A stretch of DNA of 10,293 nt from JBOFCS01 sp051646185 (GCA_051646185.1 JBOFCS010000147.1:1-10293); one strand, 5' to 3'; counted from the stretch's first letter, positions 1 to 6,799 are shown. Notes: generated by a model not told the origin, from the sequence alone. Numbers and translations: made by a program.

Positions 1-146
1 AGAGTGCAGGATCCGAGTAATGAAGGAGCGGTCAGGGTGGCAAATTAGTCAGCCTGAACTGCTGTCGTGAAGGGAGTCAAGCGATGGGTGACCGCTAACC
101 CTGGTGGAATGTTGAGTGTTGTTCATGGTGGTCTGGAGGTTCGAAA
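1..146. other. Upstream flank of the tetR gene
   Basis: No complete gene is visible here. Two plus-strand frames are open from the left edge and stop early, at 46-48 and at 68-70, so either could be the tail of an upstream gene, but the pieces are too short to identify. An 8-base inverted repeat, AGCGGTCA at 27-34 and TGACCGCT at 89-96, has arms 54 bases apart and may be chance. The palindrome found before the ceramidase gene is not repeated here. I see no convincing -35/-10 pair. Confidence 0.4.
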
Positions 147-764
147 ATGACTCGGTATACGCTGATGGAAAGGCGTACACAGCTTATCGACGCTGCAGTT
201 CGCGTTATCGTAAAGCGTGGTGTAGCACGCGCCTCCGCACGTGTAATTGCCGCCGAAGCTGGGGTTTCGCTTGGCTCAGTACATTACGCTTTTGAATCTC
301 GAGAAGCGCTGCTGGCTGCTGTCATTGAATCTGTTACCCAGAAAGAACGTATTGCCGCTGAAGTGCTTACGAACGAGTTTGGTGCTGATGCTGTTCCAAC
401 GATTAAAAAACTGTTGACCAGGGGTATGGAAGCGTATGTGCATCTTTTGGAATCAGATCCATCGTCGGAGTTGGCGTTATTGGATCTATTTGTTCATAGT
501 CTGCGTAATGGTTCTCATTATGAATTACGTAATAAGCAGTATGAAACATACTATTCTTTTGCTGCACAATTACTTTCATCAATGGCAGAGCGGGCTCGGT
601 GTCGATGGGATATGCCAGTAAATGCTATTGCACGAATGTTAGTTGCGATGCTTGACGGACTAACTACAACATGGTTAGCGGACCGAGATACTACATCAGC
701 TATGCAGCTAGCTCATTTTTACATAGAAATGCTTGATTCTTTCTCCTCGCCAAATATCCTCTAA
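147..764 (+). CDS. TetR/AcrR-family transcriptional regulator
   Basis: A 205-residue one-component DNA-binding regulator, the usual TetR length. The N-terminal helix-turn-helix lies at about residues 10-56: a first helix around RRTQLIDAAVRVI, then helices 2 and 3 with A-A-E-A-G-V-S-L-G-S-V-H-Y-A-F at 35-49, the typical TetR recognition-helix pattern. The rest (about 60-205) is the variable helical ligand-binding and dimer domain, whose ligand cannot be read from sequence. The start is supported by TGGAGG at 134-139, seven bases before the ATG; Met7 is a less well-spaced alternative. It is the first gene of the plus-strand cluster, 34 bases before the SCP2-like gene, so it is probably co-transcribed with the genes it may control. 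Its natural target could be the palindrome at 4191-4204. Given its neighbours, a lipid or sphingoid-base effector is a reasonable guess, not something the protein shows. Confidence 0.9.
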   Translation: MTRYTLMERRTQLIDAAVRVIVKRGVARASARVIAAEAGVSLGSVHYAFESREALLAAVIESVTQKERIAAEVLTNEFGADAVPTIKKLLTRGMEAYVHLLESDPSSELALLDLFVHSLRNGSHYELRNKQYETYYSFAAQLLSSMAERARCRWDMPVNAIARMLVAMLDGLTTTWLADRDTTSAMQLAHFYIEMLDSFSSPNIL

Positions 765-798
765 AACTTCTGAATTTCATTACTAGTTAAGGAAAAAA

Positions 799-1578
799 AT
801 GCTGACCGATATCGACCCCAGAGTTCAGGCTGAGTTAAATGCCAAGGCAGTTCTTGGTGCGCTCCCAACTTTTGTGGCAGTAGTTCCTGAAGCAAAAAAG
901 TTACTAGAAATACTGGTTAAGCCAGTCACTTTAAAACTACGGATACGAGGAGGCCCTTCGTTGGACCTCACTTTTTATTCTAGCCGTATCCAAAACGATG
1001 ACTCAGGAGCTGTGAAAGTAGCATTATTTTTTACTTCAGTTTCACATTTTAATGCGGTTATGGCGGGCAACAAAAAGCCGATTCCTTGTGCTGGAGTAGC
1101 AGGTCTACGCTTTCTCGTTAGGGTTTTTACCCCATTAACTGAACTGCTCGGTGATTATTTGCGGCCAAGTTCTGAACATTTATCTGACCATACTTTTGTT
1201 GCACAGCAGGCTGAGCTGGCATTGTTTGTGACGGCAGCCGCGCTTACCGTTGTTGGCAACAAGGATCGAGGCGGGAGATTCAGTGCAGCAAGTATGGCTG
1301 ATGGTTCTATTGATCTTGAAGTTGGGAACCGGGTTATGCACAGAATTATTGTTAAAGATAAACGGCTTTCGCTTTCGCAAAACTTTTCAGGACCTGCAAG
1401 AGCTGCATTAAAATTTAGAGATATTGATATTGCAAGTGGAGTGCTTAATGGAGAATTGGGGGCGCCAGCTTGCATTTGTGAAGGCAGTGTTGCCCTTCGG
1501 GGATTTATTCCGATGGTTGACAGTATGAGTCGGATCCTTGACCGTGTTGGTCAATATCTAGGAAGTGAGAAAAAATGA
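799..1578 (+). CDS. SCP2-like lipid-binding protein, apparently with two related halves
   Basis: A 259-residue protein with no signal peptide or clear membrane segment, so probably cytoplasmic. The C-terminal part (about 200-255) resembles the end of sterol-carrier-protein-2 domains: A-L-K-F at 203-206, D-I-D at 208-210, G-V-L-N-G at 214-218, then E-G-S-V-A-L-R-G at 228-235 and an amphipathic final helix. SCP2 domains bind lipids or acyl-CoAs in a hydrophobic tunnel. Residues 73-120 seem to repeat the pattern (V-A-L-F-F, V-M-A-G at 87-90, A-G-L-R-F at 101-105), which suggests an internal duplication. The start is supported by AAGGA at 789-793. The stop overlaps the start of the aminotransferase gene by four bases, so the two are translationally coupled, and this protein may present a lipid substrate to that enzyme. 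The fold assignment rests on pattern recognition and is moderate; the lipid is unknown. Confidence 0.6.
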   Translation: MLTDIDPRVQAELNAKAVLGALPTFVAVVPEAKKLLEILVKPVTLKLRIRGGPSLDLTFYSSRIQNDDSGAVKVALFFTSVSHFNAVMAGNKKPIPCAGVAGLRFLVRVFTPLTELLGDYLRPSSEHLSDHTFVAQQAELALFVTAAALTVVGNKDRGGRFSAASMADGSIDLEVGNRVMHRIIVKDKRLSLSQNFSGPARAALKFRDIDIASGVLNGELGAPACICEGSVALRGFIPMVDSMSRILDRVGQYLGSEKK

Positions 1579-2849
1579 AAACCTCAACTAGTCCGTATCT
1601 TTACAACGAAAGTCGTGCGGCTTTCGAGCGCGCTACGCGCGTTATTCCATCTGGCATCTATGGACACCAGGGTCCATTGCAAGGATGTTATGTACCCCAA
1701 GAAGCTTTCCCGCTTTTTTCAGCAAGGGCGGAGGGTAGTTACTTCTGGGATGTTGATGGTAACAAATATATTGATTATATGTGCGGATATGGTCCAAATG
1801 TTTTGGGGTATAATGATTCTGATGTTCTTGCTGCAGCCGCGTATCAGCAGGGTATTGAAGATGTAGTGACAATTCCCTCAACGGTTATGATCGATTTTGC
1901 TGAACTGCTAGTCGACACTGTCGCCAGTGCAGATTGGGCTTTTTTTGCTAAAAATGGTGGTGACACAACAACTCTAGCTATTATGACAGCTAGAGCTGCT
2001 ACCGGACGCAAAAAAATAGTCTTTGTAAAGGGGTTCTATCATGGGGTAGCTCCGTGGAGTCAAAAACTTGATTACCCTGGAGTTCTTGAAGAGGATGTAA
2101 CAAACAATCTTTATATTCCATTTAATGATATTCAGGCTTTGGAAAAAGTTTTGACGGAGTACCGAGGTGAAATAGCTGGACTCATTGCGCAGCCATATAT
2201 GCATGGCAATTTTATTGATAACGAATTACCACAAGATGGGTACTGGCAGCGTGTGCAAAAATTATGTAATGAGCAGGGTGTAGTCCTGATTCTTGATGAT
2301 GTACGAGCAGGTTTCAGGCTTGATCTTGCAGGGTCCGATCATTACTTTGGTTTTGAAGCGGACTTGATTTGTTTCTGCAAGGCGCTTGCTAACGGTTTTA
2401 ATGTTTCAGCACTCTGCGGTAAGGATGCGCTGCGAGATACAGTTTCGAGTATTATGTATACCGGTAGTTACTGGATGAGTGCTGTGCCTTTCGCGGCTGG
2501 GATTGCCACCATTAGAAAGTTAATTAGCTTGGATGCTCCTGCTCTTTTTGAGAGCTTGGGTACCTCGCTTAACTTGGGTTTGGTGGCCGCAGCGGCCAGT
2601 CATGGATTTAACTTAGTGTCCTCAGGTGCTCCTGCGTTATTTTTCCTGAGAATTGCCGATGACGATTCACTTTTACTGCACCAAGAGTGGATTGCTGAGT
2701 GTGTCAAGCGCGGAGTTTTTCTTACTTCCCATCATAATCATTTTATTAATGCATCATTAACTGAAACTGATATTGATAGGACGGTTGATATTGCTCACGA
2801 GGCTTTCGGGGTACTAAGAGGGCGTCATCCTGAAGCGGGTAATAGGTAA
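1575..2849 (+). CDS. Class III PLP-dependent aminotransferase
   Basis: A 424-residue fold-type I PLP enzyme of the class III aminotransferase / glutamate-1-semialdehyde aminomutase-like group, of normal length. Visible landmarks: W-D-V-D-G-N-K-Y-I-D-Y at 58-68 near the N-terminus; K-N-G-G-D at 126-130 in place of the common N-S-G-T-E; Y-H-G at 155-157, which stacks on the cofactor; D-D-V-R-A-G-F-R at 241-248, where Asp241 should bind the pyridine nitrogen; and C-K-A-L at 268-271, where Lys269 should form the Schiff base. T-G-S-Y-W around 296-300 matches the family's phosphate-binding turn. The ATG lies within the stop of the previous gene (ATGA at 1575-1578), with GGAAG at 1561-1565. It is unlikely to be the haem-pathway HemL, because it sits in a lipid-themed operon and its motifs diverge. 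By analogy with FumI, the class III enzyme that deaminates hydrolysed fumonisin B1 (a sphingoid-like amine), it may transaminate a sphingoid base. That substrate is inference. Confidence 0.88.
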   Translation: MKTSTSPYLYNESRAAFERATRVIPSGIYGHQGPLQGCYVPQEAFPLFSARAEGSYFWDVDGNKYIDYMCGYGPNVLGYNDSDVLAAAAYQQGIEDVVTIPSTVMIDFAELLVDTVASADWAFFAKNGGDTTTLAIMTARAATGRKKIVFVKGFYHGVAPWSQKLDYPGVLEEDVTNNLYIPFNDIQALEKVLTEYRGEIAGLIAQPYMHGNFIDNELPQDGYWQRVQKLCNEQGVVLILDDVRAGFRLDLAGSDHYFGFEADLICFCKALANGFNVSALCGKDALRDTVSSIMYTGSYWMSAVPFAAGIATIRKLISLDAPALFESLGTSLNLGLVAAAASHGFNLVSSGAPALFFLRIADDDSLLLHQEWIAECVKRGVFLTSHHNHFINASLTETDIDRTVDIAHEAFGVLRGRHPEAGNR

Positions 2850-2882
2850 ATTTTAGTGCCAAAGGTCTACAAGACTTCATCA

Positions 2883-2896
2883 AGGAGGTAGCTATT
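2883..2896 (+). promoter_or_regulatory. Strong Shine-Dalgarno followed by a probable ATT start
   Basis: AGGAGGT at 2883-2889 is the best ribosome-binding site in the window. The only in-frame codon at a suitable distance is ATT at 2894-2896, four bases after the T of the motif. No in-frame ATG, GTG or TTG lies between it and the ATG at 2918, which is 28 bases past the motif. This site decides the start of the MFS gene. Confidence 0.55.
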
Positions 2897-4069
2897 AGTA
2901 AGGTAACGGCTAGGGCTATGGTGCAAGCCACTTATGCTCTGCAAGGTTTTGGATATGCAGCTGTAGTTACTGCATTGCCAAATATGAAGGCACGCTATCA
3001 TTTTGATGATTCAACTATTGCCGTAATTGTACTTCTAGTGGCCATTGGTGCTGTTATCGGTTCAATGCTAGCCGATCGTATTGCTGTTCTGTACAGCAGT
3101 AAGGTCGCCTTGATATTTGGTTTAACTGTAGAAGCGTTAACTTTATTCTCTTCGTCTATGCCCTTTCCGGTGTTTGTGTTTATCGGACTGTTAGCGGTCT
3201 ATGGAGTGGGGCTAGGCGCTATGGATGCTTCGCTTGGCATGCAAGCAGTGATTGCGCAGCGTAGACTACAGACCTCCGTGATGGGTAGTTTCTTCGCTTG
3301 TTACACGGCGGCTGCTATTGGTGCTGCGCTGCTGATGTCACTTGCTGCTCGAAATGTGGTTCTTGTTAGTGGAGTTCTTTGTCTGGCTTCAGTCACTGCG
3401 ATTATTTTGGTGCTCCTTGGAAGGACTCATTTTGATCCCGAAACGCATAAAAATGAAGTAGGTAATAAAAAACGGCATCCTCTCCCACGGGTTGGAATTT
3501 GGTGTTTTGGTGCAGTTATTTTTGCGGCCTTTGCTCTTGACTCAGCAGTAAGTACTTGGAGCACAATCTATCTCAGTGATTCTCTGAATACGGGACCTTC
3601 GGTTGCTCCGCTTGGATACGCTGCTTATCAGTTGGGGGTTTTACTCACTCGCTTTGTTGTTGACCGGATTGTTCTTCGCTGGGGAAGGCAGCGGCTAGCT
3701 TTGTCTTCTACAATAATTGCAATTTGTGGGTGTGGGCTCATTGCTTTTATTGCCGACCCTGTCATGGGAATTATGGGCTTCACTCTCGTTGGGGTTGGGG
3801 TTGGGGCATTGGTCCCGCTGGCCTTCAGTGGGGCTGGTGAGTTGGATTCGCTGCGCAGTGATGAGGTAATTGCCAGAGTGAATTTATTCAATTACGCAGG
3901 AGCGATTCTAGGGGCGGTGTTTCTTGGGTTGCTTTCTGATCCGATTGGTTTGGGTCATGCCTTTTTATTGCCAGGGTTATCGTTATTTGCGATTTTTGTG
4001 CTTCGGGGAATCTTTAGCTCTGATGCACATTTGTTAAGCAATACAAGAGGGGTTGTGGTAAATGAATAG
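2894..4069 (+). CDS. Major facilitator superfamily (MFS) transporter
   Basis: An integral membrane carrier of 383 residues from the ATG at 2918, or 391 from the ATT at 2894 that I prefer because of the strong ribosome-binding site before it. The chain is made almost wholly of hydrophobic helices, consistent with 12 spans in two halves. A charged central loop with many Lys and His residues (around H-K-N-E-V-G-N-K-K-R-H, about residues 178-190 from the ATG) separates the halves. A-D-R-I-A-V at about 52-57 and V-D-R-I-V-L-R-W-G-R at about 246-255 sit where MFS proteins carry the cytoplasmic loop 2-3 motif and its repeat in the second half. It lies 44 bases after the aminotransferase gene and is probably in the same operon. 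Context suggests it moves a sphingoid base or its product; whether as importer or exporter cannot be told from sequence. A role in efflux of toxic sphingosine is equally possible. Confidence 0.85.
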   Translation: MSKVTARAMVQATYALQGFGYAAVVTALPNMKARYHFDDSTIAVIVLLVAIGAVIGSMLADRIAVLYSSKVALIFGLTVEALTLFSSSMPFPVFVFIGLLAVYGVGLGAMDASLGMQAVIAQRRLQTSVMGSFFACYTAAAIGAALLMSLAARNVVLVSGVLCLASVTAIILVLLGRTHFDPETHKNEVGNKKRHPLPRVGIWCFGAVIFAAFALDSAVSTWSTIYLSDSLNTGPSVAPLGYAAYQLGVLLTRFVVDRIVLRWGRQRLALSSTIIAICGCGLIAFIADPVMGIMGFTLVGVGVGALVPLAFSGAGELDSLRSDEVIARVNLFNYAGAILGAVFLGLLSDPIGLGHAFLLPGLSLFAIFVLRGIFSSDAHLLSNTRGVVVNE

Positions 4070-4401
4070 TGAGAATAGCCGGGGAATTTGCTAGAAATTA
4101 ACTATCGGTACTGGTCTTTTTTTGTTGACATTCGTAATTTTGATGGGAGTTCCCAAGAATTAAGCTATTAATTTCATATATATATTGACATGGACATATG
4201 TCCAGGTGGATGATTGGTAAACTACAAGATAAGAATTAGAGCCAGCTAAGTTGACACTTCTTAGACTGATCAGCGATGGCTTTAAGTGACGGATATGTTC
4301 TGAAGTATTTTACCGGTCGGCAATGCGGCAGGCTAATTAAATACCAGGTATGCCTGATGGTTGATGGAAATTTTCCTAACTGCGGAAACACAGGAGATCA
4401 C
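4070..4401. other. 332-base regulatory gap between the MFS and ceramidase genes
   Basis: An AT-rich stretch with no gene. In order it holds a weak AT hairpin (AATTT 4085-4089, AAATT 4095-4099), a run of seven T at 4117-4123 without a strong stem next to it, a small imperfect palindrome (TGGGA-GT-TCCCA, 4144-4155), the ceramidase promoter and operator (4185-4214), and a transcribed leader of about 180 bases before the ATG at 4402. TTGACA occurs three times (4125, 4185, 4251), but only the middle copy has a plausible -10 at the right distance. CTGATCAG at 4266-4273 is a short perfect palindrome of unknown meaning. Confidence 0.55.
4185..4214 (+). promoter_or_regulatory. Ceramidase promoter with operator palindrome in the spacer
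   Basis: A consensus -35, TTGACA at 4185-4190, is followed after 18 bases by GATGAT at 4209-4214, a fair -10. The spacer begins with the perfect 14-base palindrome TGGACATATGTCCA (4191-4204), directly against the -35. It extends to 20 bases (4188-4207) with one mismatched pair, and a third half-site TGGA follows at 4207-4210. A dimeric repressor bound here would block RNA polymerase. The TetR protein encoded at 147-764 is the natural candidate, as TetR proteins bind palindromes of this size; that link is inference. Confidence 0.6.
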
Positions 4402-6480
4402 ATGGAAGAGCTAAAGAAGGTAAGCGTCAAGCGTAGGTCGCTGTTAGCCGGCGCAGGTGCTGGTTCAGCTTTGCTGGGCGCCTCTGCGGTTATTGGCACA
4501 GTTGGTGCCGGTTCGGCGCAGGCGCAGGATAAGGGTTCGGAAAAAAATTCACGAATGCTGGTTGGCCGCGGAATCGGTGATGTAACGGGAGAGCCGTTAG
4601 GGGCGGGTATGAATGGGTATGGGGTTCCTGAGCAAACCAGTGTTGGTATGCATTTAAGGCAACGCGCTAGAGCCTTCGTCTTTGTTAGTCCAGAGTCTGG
4701 AAACCGGGTGGCGCATGTTACCGTTGAAGTTGGGCTAATGTTTCAAAGCATCTTTGAAGAAGTAATCCGTAGGCTTGAGGCAAAATTCGGTGGTATCTAC
4801 CACAGTGGCAATGTGCTCCTGACTGCAACTCATACGCACAGTGCGCCCGGCGGTACCGACGGTCACTTACTTGTTGACATCACTACATTAGGATTCCGTC
4901 CAGTTACTTTTGAATCAAATGTTTCAGGAATTGTGGATGCAATTTCTAGGGCCCATGATGATATTGCACCGTCAGAGGTCTCGCTCACCCAAGGTTCACT
5001 TCATGATGCAAGTGCAAATAGATCGATTGAATCCTTTAATGCAGATCCCGATGAAGATCGTGCTTTTTTCCCTGATGCCATCGACCCAAGTTCAGTCAAT
5101 CTTCAGGTGTCGCGCAATGGAAAATTAGTAGGGGTACTGAACTGGTTTGCTACACATGGTACTTCGTTAACACCAAAAAACCGTTTGGCAAGCACTGATA
5201 ATAAAGGTTATGCAGCATGGCATTGGGAACATGTTGTTAAGGGTGTGGATTACCGCAGCGATGACAACAGTTTTATTTCTGCTTTTGCGCAGAGCACTCC
5301 TGGTGATGTGTCGGCAAACTTATGGCTGCGACCTGGGCAAGGGCCAACCGATAACGAATTTGAAAACACAAGAATAATTGGTGAGCGGCAGTCGATTACC
5401 GCCCAAAATCAGGTCTCATTTGCGGCTATAAATTTGGACTCAACAATCGATTTCCGGTGGACCTACATTGACATGCGGAATTATGAGGTCACTCCAGAAT
5501 TTACTGGTGATGGACTGACGCACTGGACGGCGCCTGCGATGCTTGGAGCAGCTTTTGCGGCAACAAGCCAAGAAGATGGTGGTGGGCTTGATGGGCTTCC
5601 ACTTAATGAAGGTTCGCGTGGTGGTAGCCCAATTTTTGCGGCCCTAGCTAATGTTCTTGTGCCGCAGTGGCTAAAAGATGCTCACGCGCCAAAAGACATT
5701 ATGCTGCCAATCGGTGCCATCCCCGGGTTTGGTCAAGAAATTTTGCCTTTCTACTTATCGAAAATTGGTGGACTGTACTTATTTTCCAGTTCATTTGAAC
5801 CGACCATTGTGGCTGGTTTGCGAATAAAAAGAGCGCTATCTTCTGCTCTGGGTGTGCCGCTGGACCGAATTATTATACAGGGCTACACAAATGGTTATGG
5901 TCATTACATCACCACCCGAGAAGAATATAATATGCAAAACTATGAAGGTGGTGCAACTCAGTTTGGCCCTTGGTCTTTGGCTGCGGTAACTCAAATTGCG
6001 GTTAATCTTGCTCGAGATCTGATAGCAGGCCGCCCCAACGATCCTGGCACTACTGATCGAGATCTTACCGGTGTGATTCCAGCTTCGCCGCTGGGTATGT
6101 CTGTTGTTGATATTCCAAGCCCTGGAACACAATTTGGTGATGTGCTGGTAGCCCCTGAAGGGTCTTACTTTACGGGCGATCAGGTATCAGTGTCATTTTC
6201 AGGTGCAAACCCCAATAATAATTTGCGCCGTTATGACACCTACTTGCTTGTAGAAAAGCAAGAGGGATCACAGTGGCGTGCTGTACATGACGACAGTGAC
6301 TGGAGCACAAAGATTTACTTTGATGTTCTTGGTCCGATCAATACTTGTCGTATTACCTGGGATATTCCGGGGGATACCGCAGCAGGCACCTATCGCATCC
6401 GTTACTTCGGTGATGCAAAATCCATCACGGGTGCGTTGACTCCCATCTTTGGTGAATCACCGACTTTTGCGGTTTCCTAG
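4402..6480 (+). CDS. Neutral ceramidase (neutral/alkaline non-lysosomal), Tat-exported
   Basis: A 692-residue zinc amidase expected to hydrolyse ceramide to a sphingoid base and a fatty acid outside the cytoplasm. The N-terminus is a Tat signal: K-R-R-S-L-L at 10-15, a hydrophobic stretch to about 37, and probable cleavage after A-Q-A at 41. Family hallmarks follow: A-T-H-T-H-S-A-P-G-G at 142-151 (His144 and His146), N-W-F-A-T-H-G-T-S at 247-255 (His252), G-D-V-S-A-N at 301-306 with the likely catalytic Ser304, S-F-E at 464-466 (Glu466), and the tyrosine-rich segment 494-516 (Tyr502, Tyr514), then F-G-P-W. By comparison from memory with the Pseudomonas aeruginosa enzyme, His144, His252, Glu466 and Tyr502 should hold zinc. 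Residues from about 575 form the beta-rich C-terminal ceramidase domain. Length is normal for bacterial members. AGGAG at 4392-4396, five bases before the ATG, fixes the start; the frame is open back to an ATG at 4276, which lacks a ribosome site and would bury the Tat signal. Confidence 0.93.
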   Translation: MEELKKVSVKRRSLLAGAGAGSALLGASAVIGTVGAGSAQAQDKGSEKNSRMLVGRGIGDVTGEPLGAGMNGYGVPEQTSVGMHLRQRARAFVFVSPESGNRVAHVTVEVGLMFQSIFEEVIRRLEAKFGGIYHSGNVLLTATHTHSAPGGTDGHLLVDITTLGFRPVTFESNVSGIVDAISRAHDDIAPSEVSLTQGSLHDASANRSIESFNADPDEDRAFFPDAIDPSSVNLQVSRNGKLVGVLNWFATHGTSLTPKNRLASTDNKGYAAWHWEHVVKGVDYRSDDNSFISAFAQSTPGDVSANLWLRPGQGPTDNEFENTRIIGERQSITAQNQVSFAAINLDSTIDFRWTYIDMRNYEVTPEFTGDGLTHWTAPAMLGAAFAATSQEDGGGLDGLPLNEGSRGGSPIFAALANVLVPQWLKDAHAPKDIMLPIGAIPGFGQEILPFYLSKIGGLYLFSSSFEPTIVAGLRIKRALSSALGVPLDRIIIQGYTNGYGHYITTREEYNMQNYEGGATQFGPWSLAAVTQIAVNLARDLIAGRPNDPGTTDRDLTGVIPASPLGMSVVDIPSPGTQFGDVLVAPEGSYFTGDQVSVSFSGANPNNNLRRYDTYLLVEKQEGSQWRAVHDDSDWSTKIYFDVLGPINTCRITWDIPGDTAAGTYRIRYFGDAKSITGALTPIFGESPTFAVS

Positions 6481-6505
6481 CTACTAAGCTCTGAGACATA
6501 AATAG

Positions 6506-6540
6506 TGATGGTGGCGAACGCACTGCGTTCGCCACCATTA
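6506..6540 (+). terminator. Strong hairpin after the ceramidase gene
   Basis: A perfect 15-base inverted repeat (6508-6522 and 6524-6538) with one central base, which folds as a long GC-rich stem with a tiny loop; wobble and AU pairs extend it to 6506-6540. It lies 25 bases after the ceramidase stop. No T-run follows, as is common in actinobacterial terminators. It would also stop or slow transcription arriving from the tRNA side. Confidence 0.75.
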
Positions 6541-6725
6541 TCAATCATATTGAATTGAGCTTGTGGTAACGCTGATAAAAGTACCGTTTGCGGAAAATTC
6601 ATTACCCAACTATGAGAGCCAGGCATGTGAAGCACATGCTGAGTTTCTTTCTGCGCACCCGTTGCTGTGAGTTGAGGGGAATGACGCCCTAAAAACTCAG
6701 AGGCGCCACATGTCGTACTTCGTTG
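6541..6725. other. Structured non-coding stretch between ceramidase terminator and tRNA
   Basis: No convincing gene. It holds a 7-base-pair hairpin at 6623-6639 (described separately) and TGAGTT at 6668-6673, which can pair with AACTCA at 6694-6699. The latter also overlaps a sequence complementary to CTGAGTT at 6639-6645, so two folds compete. It may contain the trailer and end signal of the minus-strand tRNA. Confidence 0.4.
6622..6649 (+). terminator. Possible small terminator-like hairpin
   Basis: GCATGTG (6623-6629) and CACATGC (6633-6639) form a perfect 7-pair stem with loop AAG; a G-T pair at 6622/6640 extends it. A T-rich tail, TTTCTTT, follows at 6644-6650 on the plus strand. It could be a second, back-up terminator after the ceramidase gene. 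Confidence 0.4.
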
Positions 6726-6799
6726 TGCCCTCGGTGAGACTCGAACTCACACTGGACGGGTTTTGAATCCGTTTCCTCTGCCAATTGGGATACGAGGGC
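6726..6799 (-). tRNA. tRNA with CAA anticodon (tRNA-Leu by anticodon), short variable loop
   Basis: Read on the minus strand, 74 bases fold as a cloverleaf. The acceptor stem GCCCTCG pairs fully with CGAGGGC and is followed by discriminator A. The T arm GTGAG-TTCGAGT-CTCAC is perfect. The anticodon loop TTCAAAA gives CAA, reading the leucine codon TTG. CCA is not encoded. Oddities: the variable region is only about five bases, whereas bacterial leucine tRNAs normally have a long variable arm; the anticodon stem ACGGA/CCCGT has an A-C mismatch next to the loop; the D stem has one mismatch; and there is one extra base between the D and anticodon arms. It may be a specialised or decayed tRNA. 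It points away from pdtaR, and its 3' end faces the ceramidase cluster. Confidence 0.8.

Noticed and set aside
1..146. Left attachment-site copy of the tRNA 3' end
   Set aside because: I compared this stretch by eye with the tRNA end and found no shared run long enough to be meaningful.
1155..1475. Minus-strand open frame of 106 codons opposite the SCP2-like gene
   Set aside because: No recognisable motif; it is antisense to a gene with a good ribosome site and coupled neighbours.
1660..1677. ATGGAC-N6-GTCCAT inverted repeat, resembling a second operator
   Set aside because: It lies inside the aminotransferase coding region and its half-sites are six, not four, bases apart, unlike the palindrome at 4191-4204; probably chance.
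1575..2849. Identification as HemL (glutamate-1-semialdehyde aminomutase)
   Set aside because: The phosphate-side and Glu-Pro motifs diverge, and no haem-synthesis gene is nearby; only the broad class III fold is supported.
4125..4256. TTGACA copies at 4125 and 4251 as further promoters
   Set aside because: No acceptable -10 hexamer lies 16-19 bases after either copy.
4276..4401. Upstream ATG at 4276 as the ceramidase start
   Set aside because: No ribosome site precedes it, and it would put 42 residues before a clear Tat signal that has its own AGGAG and ATG at 4402.
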